Part shown: positions 1-5,700 of the stretch, in pieces
How positions within the stretch are numbered: position 1 is the first letter of the stretch
Layout of the letters: every line of letters starts with the position of its first letter
NCBI GenBank assembly: GCA_029934695.1
Contig: JAOZLU010000109.1
Span: 6,382 to 15,155 of the forward strand
Direction of reading: 5' to 3'
DNA length: 8,774 nucleotides
Source: Desulfobacterales bacterium
GTDB lineage: Bacteria; Desulfobacterota; Desulfobacteria; Desulfobacterales; 4be13
The notes under the pieces: generated by a model
What the model was told of the DNA's origin: nothing
Databases searched by the model: none
Seen by the model: the letters and a program-made list of their open reading frames with translations, nothing else
Program-made: the position numbers and the translations under genes

Positions 1-592
1 CATGCTTCATATTTCCATGATGGCTGTGCGGGGTTTCATATTCCACCCGGCGGCATGTGAGCATTGGGTGTTGCGGATCGCTGGCTGATGCTTGCTGAAG
101 AATCTCAACCGGATTGCAATACTCCTGCCAGGTCCATGCCTGCCGAATCCCCAGAGTGAATCTGCCGCTCATAAGCCATTCAAGCTGCCCCTTCAGCCTG
201 TGTTCATTCGTTTCATCCCATTCTGCCTCATCATCACGGTAAAACTTTGCTTCATACATGAGACCGGGCAGGATACGGCCGCCAGCCAGGGACCCGCTCA
301 CCAATCCGCCTGCTTTGAACTGGTAATTATCATCTGCCTGAAAATAATCCTGATAAGAAACATCAATGAAAGCATCAACGCCGATCCATTGTGTGCCTGA
401 AAAAAAAGGCTGCCCAAGGCTGATCCTGTATGCTCCAAAGCCGGAACCTGCTGCATCACGGGAACTGGTGACATTGTCGTCATAACCGGCAGCCGCTTCA
501 AGTGTCATATCCAGCGCGGCCGCCTGCATTGTCCAAAACAGACTTATGCCTGACAACGCCAGCAGGCAGCTTATTTTATTTAATCTGTTCAA
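1..592 (-). CDS. Probable outer-membrane beta-barrel protein, N-terminal part (runs off left edge)
   Basis: An open frame of 197 codons runs from a TTG start at 592-590 off the left edge. The first 26 or so residues form a clear Sec signal peptide: a basic start (MNRLNK), a hydrophobic core (CLLALSGISLFW) and an AxA-type end (MQAAA, then LDMTLEA). The mature part starts with EAAAGYDDNVTSS, a pattern often seen at the start of outer-membrane barrels, and continues with alternating, aromatic-rich strands such as RISLGQPF, WIGVDAFIDVSYQDYF, LPGLMYEAKFYR and GQLEWLMSGRFTLGIRQAW. The TTG start is chosen because GAGG at 602-599 lies 6 nt upstream and no ATG or GTG gives the whole signal peptide; the internal ATG in TMQAAA would remove it. 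A TTG two codons further upstream is too close to the GAGG. The exact family is not recognised. The C-terminal part is outside the window, so barrel size and role are unknown. Confidence 0.72.
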   Translation of the reverse strand, partial: MNRLNKISCLLALSGISLFWTMQAAALDMTLEAAAGYDDNVTSSRDAAGSGFGAYRISLGQPFFSGTQWIGVDAFIDVSYQDYFQADDNYQFKAGGLVSGSLAGGRILPGLMYEAKFYRDDEAEWDETNEHRLKGQLEWLMSGRFTLGIRQAWTWQEYCNPVEILQQASASDPQHPMLTCRRVEYETPHSHHGNMKH

Positions 593-602
593 AATCAACC
601 TC
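593..602 (-). promoter_or_regulatory. Ribosome binding site deciding the TTG start of the barrel protein
   Basis: GAGG at 602-599 on the minus strand sits 6 nt before the TTG at 592-590. This is good spacing and is the main reason for preferring this non-ATG start. A 13-codon ATG frame (617-576, MIINPEVDFEQIK) overlaps the start in another phase and could be translationally coupled, but its reality is uncertain. Confidence 0.5.
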
Positions 603-666
603 AGGATTGATAATCATCAGATCGGAAATGCCCCCCGGACATTGCTGCCCTCACGCTCCCGGAAAC

Positions 667-690
667 GCCCGTGATTTATCAATCCCAGGC
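667..690. repeat. Hairpin of a GATTGAYAAATC family, copy B
   Basis: On the minus strand, GCCTGGGATT, loop GATA, then AATCACGGGC. The stem has eight Watson-Crick pairs, one G-T pair and one mismatch. The core GATTGAYAAATC and a preceding GCTCG are shared with the perfect hairpin at 7746-7771, while the outer arms differ. It lies 75 bp before the TTG start of the barrel protein. No T-run follows, so it is not a standard terminator. Confidence 0.5.
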
Positions 691-737
691 GAGCATTTTT
701 GAGTATTTTCGATCTGCTGATAATTGATGATTTAATC

Positions 738-756
738 GTTGGGTTTTGTTCCCAAC
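738..756. repeat. Short hairpin GTTGGG / CCCAAC
   Basis: GTTGGG at 738-743 and CCCAAC at 751-756 are complementary, with the 7-nt loop TTTTGTT. It could be a worn copy of a dispersed intergenic repeat. It is the only copy in the window, so this cannot be tested here. Confidence 0.35.
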
Positions 757-930
757 CCTGCAATCTTCAATAATAAAATAGTTAGCAAGAAATATGCCAA
801 AAGTGTGTCCGACAATAAAATTTTCAGACATCCCGCTCCCTTGCTCCCAAGCTCGGTCTGAATTGATAAACAGAAACATCATATCTGCCGGGAATGGGAG
901 CCATGGCAACTCCGTTTTTTTCATTTTTCA

Positions 931-946
931 TCGACAATTTTGTCGA
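931..946. repeat. Palindrome TCGACAATTTTGTCGA
   Basis: Arms TCGACAA (931-937) and TTGTCGA (940-946) are perfectly complementary with a 2-nt centre. The word TTGTCGAA at 940-947 is repeated at 960-967, 20 bp on. This could be a dimeric protein-binding site with a repeated half-site, or simple AT-rich coincidence. No gene start lies close enough to settle it. Confidence 0.35.
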
Positions 947-980
947 ACCAAAACGCAGATTGTCGAATATGGAAATACAA

Positions 981-1037
981 AGACCTCCGAGGTTTTGGAA
1001 ACCTCGGAGGTCTGACATATTGGAGGTCTGGCATATT
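981..1037. repeat. Palindromic element copy 1 (intergenic) with extra half-site
   Basis: AGACCTCCGAGGTTT (981-995) and its exact complement (999-1013) flank the loop TGG, a perfect 15-bp stem. Immediately to the right, the 16-bp unit GGAGGTCTGACATATT (1006-1021) is repeated at 1022-1037 with one change, so a second GGAGGTCT half-site is added. The element lies 30 bp beyond the stop codon of the ATPase/nuclease gene. On the minus strand the stem is followed by TTTGTATTT, so it could act as a weak terminator. The other two copies are at 3082-3118 and 4652-4699. Confidence 0.9.
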
Positions 1038-1043
1038 GAACCA

Positions 1044-2630
1044 TCACACCCATACCGCGAATATCTCTTTATCGCGGAATGGAATATTTTCTTCTTTATA
1101 CGCCTTGTTTTTGTTGAAATCATAAATCAGCAGATACCCCTCTTTGAGCGAATATATGTCCAGATAGTCACTCAGTTGTTCCAGACCCTTCTGATGATAT
1201 TTGGCGCCATACCAGCGTTTCAGCTCAATGACATACCGCCGGGTTCGGCAGGTAATCACAATATCCATCCGCCGCTCATCCCCGACATGCGGTTCTTTGA
1301 AATCAAAGCCTTTGCCGTTGATAATCGGACGGAGATAGGACAGAAACAGCAGGCGCCCTTCCCGTTCCAGAAATTTTTCGTCCCTGCTGGAGTAATGCTC
1401 CTTCATAAAAGCCTGGAAGCGTCGGAGAATCAGTGTGACATCCAGTCCCTCGGAGGTATGGAATTCCGGGCCTCCGAACCCGTTCACCTCATGATACTGT
1501 TTCCTCATAAATTTGGACATCATATAATCATATATCCGTTGTTCGAAGATACGGTTGTGAATCCGGCAGTGTCCCTGTTCGGATCGGACCAGAATACCGT
1601 ACAGGTGGCCCAGGCTGATCATGGGGTCAGTAATGATGAAGGGGAACCGTTTGCCGTTGATCACGATCTGGAAAACCAGTTCATACAGTTCCGGGTTGTT
1701 TTCCAGATTCTTGCCCAGACTGTCAAACAGAGTGGTGGTATAGCCTCCGTCAGCGAGCATTCTGAAAGCCTCCTCAGTATCCGCGACGGACCAGTTCTTC
1801 TCCTCCCGTCGGGGCACGATCTTTTCATCAGCGAACTTGCACAGTTTGCTGACCAGATAAGGATAGCCGGAGGTGTAGTGGTACAACTTTTCGGCAATGG
1901 CCGGGATGTCCGGCACGATGCCCTTCTCCTCGCTGTAATCCCGCAGCATGGTCCTGATTTCCCGGGGCGAGAAACTCAGATCCACCTCGAAATCCATCGC
2001 AATATTCCATGGGCTGTTGTATTTTGTGTCCTCATCAGGCCGAATTCCGGCTTTGAGCGTTTTGATATCATGCACACCGGCCAGGATAACCGAGTGGAAC
2101 GTGTGATCCTGTCCCTCGTTACGCTGCAGATATTTGTTCCGCAGCATCCCCAGAAAGGTCAGAAACAATGGGTTATTACTGCTTTTATCCACCTCGTCAA
2201 TCAGCAGTACCAGCGATTTTCCCGGGAGCATATCCCGGACAAATTTGGTAATAAAGCGTGACAGAGCAGGAATCGTGGTGATCTGCTCAATCTGTTGTTC
2301 GAGAAAACTGGCCGGTTCTGTCAGGTTGAGAAATTCAAGCCTGGCCAATATCATCAGCAGCACTTCGCAGATAAAATGTTCCTGTTTCCCGTAGGAATCC
2401 GGGTCTATTTCCTCAAACGTGATTTTCAGGGCCACATAATCATCCCGTTCGTTGAGCTGTTTTGCCAAGAGCGACAGGATCGTGGTCTTGCCGAACTGCC
2501 GGGGCCGACTGATGGTGAAATATTCCCCTTCCTCGACCAGTTCGATAATTTGTCCGATTTTCTCGGATGTATCCACCATGTAATGTCGTCCGGGGATACA
2601 TAGTCCGGTATCATTGAATTTTTTTCGCAT
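1044..2630 (-). CDS. AAA-like ATPase with C-terminal PD-(D/E)XK nuclease domain
   Basis: The protein has 528 residues. It starts at an ATG preceded by AAGGAG with 5-nt spacing. An N-terminal AAA-like ATPase module has a P-loop variant RPRQFGKTT (residues 42-50, Lys48) and a Walker B motif LVLLIDEVD with Asp145-Glu146. A helical middle region (about 210-380) looks like the lid/winged-helix part of such ATPases. The C-terminus has a PD-(D/E)XK nuclease signature: Asp456 in RRMDIVI and Glu469-Leu-Lys471 in YVIELKRW, followed by GLEQLSDYLD, which supplies the usual Gln-Tyr helix. This layout matches the AAA-like / DUF1703-type ATPase-nuclease proteins that are multicopy in many anaerobes; their function is not established, with links to mobile elements or defence only suspected. 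It lies 88 bp after the sensor-kinase stop and is probably co-transcribed. Domains are intact, and nothing suggests decay. Confidence 0.85.
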   Translation of the reverse strand: MRKKFNDTGLCIPGRHYMVDTSEKIGQIIELVEEGEYFTISRPRQFGKTTILSLLAKQLNERDDYVALKITFEEIDPDSYGKQEHFICEVLLMILARLEFLNLTEPASFLEQQIEQITTIPALSRFITKFVRDMLPGKSLVLLIDEVDKSSNNPLFLTFLGMLRNKYLQRNEGQDHTFHSVILAGVHDIKTLKAGIRPDEDTKYNSPWNIAMDFEVDLSFSPREIRTMLRDYSEEKGIVPDIPAIAEKLYHYTSGYPYLVSKLCKFADEKIVPRREEKNWSVADTEEAFRMLADGGYTTTLFDSLGKNLENNPELYELVFQIVINGKRFPFIITDPMISLGHLYGILVRSEQGHCRIHNRIFEQRIYDYMMSKFMRKQYHEVNGFGGPEFHTSEGLDVTLILRRFQAFMKEHYSSRDEKFLEREGRLLFLSYLRPIINGKGFDFKEPHVGDERRMDIVITCRTRRYVIELKRWYGAKYHQKGLEQLSDYLDIYSLKEGYLLIYDFNKNKAYKEENIPFRDKEIFAVWV

Positions 2631-2718
2631 AAGACTCCTTTGATTTGTCCTTTTTATCTATGAGACGATACAGGTTGATAATATCGGTCTTGCCGACACC
2701 CCGGCCCGCGGAGTTCTT
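2614..2718 (-). other. 35-codon open stretch directly after the sensor-kinase stop, P-loop-like
   Basis: After the TGA of the sensor kinase the same frame stays open for 35 codons, to a TGA at 2613-2611, and overlaps the first 20 nt of the ATPase gene. It begins KNSAGRGVGKTDIINLYRLI and so contains AGRGVGKT, which fits the [AG]x4GK[ST] P-loop pattern followed by a helix-like stretch. It has no start codon of its own. It could be a remnant of a lost gene, a readthrough tail, or chance. Confidence 0.3.
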
Positions 2719-5700
2719 TCACACCTTGAATCCCACAACCGTCACATCATCCAGTCTGTCCCATTCCCCTTTGTGCTCTTTGAATGCCTGGACAAGCATC
2801 TCCTGCTGCTTCTCAAAGGGAGAGTCTTCAAATTGCCCAAGCAGGTCTCTGAACCGTTTTTTGCCGAAGGAAAAGGGTTTCTCTCCGCCCAACTGATCCC
2901 AGAAGCCGTCTGTTGACATATAAAAGGAGACACCTTTTTCGGCAGAGACCGTGTGATTGGTGAAATCAAAGGTCAGATCGGATCTTTTATAGCCGATGCT
3001 CTGCCTGTCGCCTTTGATCATATTCACTTCGCCGTCTGAAACATGAAACAGGGGCAGCTTCGCACCCGCAAAAATCAGGGTTGAGACCTCCGAGGTTTTT
3101 GAAACCTCGGAGGTCTCATATTTCAGAAAACAGACCGCCATGTCCATGCCGTCATCGGAAACCGCATACTCCTTGTCCTGCTGAAGCGAGGTTTTCACAA
3201 TGATATTCATCTGTTTCAGGATTTCAGCGGGATCGTGGCAACCCTTGTTGATTGTGATTCTTCTCATGGCCGAGGAGGCGATCATGCTCATGAAAGCGCC
3301 CGGGACACCGTGCCCGGTGCAGTCAATGACCGCTATGAGAATGCCGTCATCAAACCGCTCCGCAAAATAGATATCTCCGCCCACGACATCCCTCGGCTCC
3401 CAGAGAAAAAAGCTGTCAGGAAGGTAGGTTCTCATCTCCTCCATGTTCGGCAGCACGGAAGCCTGTATTCTTTGGGCGTAGTTGATGCTGTCCATGATCT
3501 TTTCATTGACTGCCCGAATTACCTCACGCTCTCTTTCGGCCTTCTCCTTTTCGAGTCTCTCGGTGATGTCAACAAGCAGACCTTCGAAGTGGAGCAGTTT
3601 GCCCTCAGCGTCATGCACGGACCGGGAATATAGCGACACCCATATCGTGGTTCCGTCTTTGCGGTGAAACTTGGTCTCAAATCCCTCGACCTGTCCGTTT
3701 TCTCTGATGAGACGGATGAATTCCTCGCGGTCTTGCCGGCTGGCATAAACCTCTTCTCCGAGATTCATGACAGAGGAGGTCAGGTCCTCCTCGGAATCGT
3801 ACCCCATGATCCTGACGAGGGCAGGATTCACACTGAGCACACGTCCGTCCGGCGTGGTCTGGAAGATGCCTTCGAGCGCTCTTTCATGCAGGGAACGGTA
3901 TTTCTTCTCGGACGCGCTCAGTTTTCCATGGTAAGCCTTGAGTTCGAGATGGGCTTTTGCCCGGGCCAGCAGTTCTCCCTTGTTGAACGGCTTCACAAGA
4001 TAATCATTCGCACCGCAGTCGAATCCCTGTATCAGATCGGATCCCCGGTTTTTCGCGGTCAGCATCACAATGGGCATGGAACTTGGGTCTTTTGTCTCCC
4101 TGATCTTCCGGCAGACCTCGTAACCGTTCATCCGGGGCATCATCAGATCGAGAATGACGATGTCGGGTTCCTCGTGTTGGAGAATTTCCAGGGCCTGTAA
4201 ACCGCTTTGTGCGGTCAGAACCCGGTAATTCTGGGCACTGAGATGATTTTTGAGAACCTGGATGTTGACGATCTCGTCATCAACGACCAGCACGGTCTGC
4301 TGATCACCTGTTTCCGGTTTTGCCTCATCATCATGAAAGCTTTCATCCTGAACGCTTGCTTCCGATGCAATGCGTTGTTCAATAATTTCCGGTACATCTT
4401 CCACGGTCTGATCCTGTGCGACCGGCAGAGTGAACGAGAAAATTGCCCCTCTGTCCGGAGAACTTTCGACTTCAATGGCTCCGCCGTGGAGTTCCACCAG
4501 TTTTTTTGTCACAGCAAGCCCCAGACCGGTTCCGCCGTATTCCCTGTCAGCGGATCCGTCCGCCTGCTCAAAAGATTTGAAAATACGCTCCTGCTCTTCC
4601 TCGGGAATGCCGATGCCGGTGTCTGATACCGAGACGCGGATGAATTCGTTCAGACCTCCGAGGTTTTCAAAACCTCGCAGGTCTTTGTTTTGGAGGTCTT
4701 TGTGAGCTGCCGACACTGTCACCTGACCCTCATGGGTGAACTTGATCGCATTGCCGATCAGGTTGATCAGAATCTGCTGCAGACGGTCCTCATCCGCATG
4801 GGCCAGGGGGAGGGAATCAGGGATATGATTTTCCAGGGTCACGGATTTCTGGCCGATCAGGGGCCGGGAAAGGGCCATGACAATTTCGGTGATGCTCCTG
4901 ATATCCATGGGTTTGGATCGGATATCCAGATCATGGGTTTTCAGTTTGGAGAAGTCGAGGATATCGTTCACAAGATTTGTGAGACGGCGTCCGCTTGAAG
5001 ATATCATGGCCAGGTTCCGGGACTGCTCGGATGTGACCGGCCCCACTGCTCCGTCAGCCAGAGATTCGGCAATGCCGATGATGCCGTTCAGCGGGGTGCG
5101 GAGTTCGTGGGAGGTGTTTGCCAGGAACTCGTCCTTCATCTTGTCAATCCGGCGCAGGCGTTCCGCTGCCAGCCGTTCCTGATCCAATTCCTTTCTTTGG
5201 CGTTCCAACTCCTCTGCCTGTGCTTTTGTTCTATGCCGTACATATCCGAAAACAATGCCTGCCAGCATGATCACATAGAGACTGTATGCCCACCATCTTT
5301 TCCAGGGCGGAGAGGGAACGGTGATTCGGATGGCAACGCCTTTCTCATTCCATACCCCGTCATTGTTCGAGCCTCTGAGTCTCAGTGTATAGGTCCCGCC
5401 CGGAAGGTTTGTGTATTTTCCATATCGTCTGATTCCGATATGATTCCATTTTGTGTCAAATCCTTCCAACATATAGGCATGTCGGTTTTTTTCAGGCAGG
5501 GTGTAGTTGAGCGAGGCAAATTCAAATTCAAAGAAATTCTTCTGCCATGTCAGGTTCATCTCTCTTACACGCTCAATTGCCATGCCGAAATCCGGTTCTT
5601 CGTCTCCCTGTCTGAAGGATGTCAGCACAACAGGCGGAATATATGGATTATCCTTTATCTTTTCAGGATAAAAACTGTTAACTCCACGGAGGCCGGCAAA

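Larger units (their letters stand above)
593..980. other. Gene-poor intergenic stretch with small palindromes
   Basis: No frame here looks like a protein. The frames that exist are short and lack sensible composition or ribosome sites. The stretch holds three palindromes, listed separately: the hairpin at 667-690, a 6-bp stem at 738-756 (GTTGGG / CCCAAC) and the 16-bp palindrome at 931-946. It must contain the promoter for the barrel gene unless that gene is read through from the right, but I could not pick a convincing -35/-10 pair. Confidence 0.6.

Noticed and set aside
1448..1477. CCTCGGAGG followed by GGCCTCCGAA in the ATPase/nuclease gene, resembling a decayed palindromic element
   Set aside because: The arms AGACC and GGTTT are missing and the spacing is wrong. 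The match is limited to about 9 bp.
894..2261. Long plus-strand open frame of 455 codons
   Set aside because: It is antisense to the ATPase/nuclease gene, whose frame has recognisable domains and a good ribosome site. The plus-strand product has no recognisable motif.
3773..3792. Inverted repeat GAGGAGG / CCTCCTC inside the PAS-coding region
   Set aside because: It encodes ordinary family sequence (YDSEEDLTSSV) and shares only GA-rich composition with the palindromic element; probably codon coincidence.
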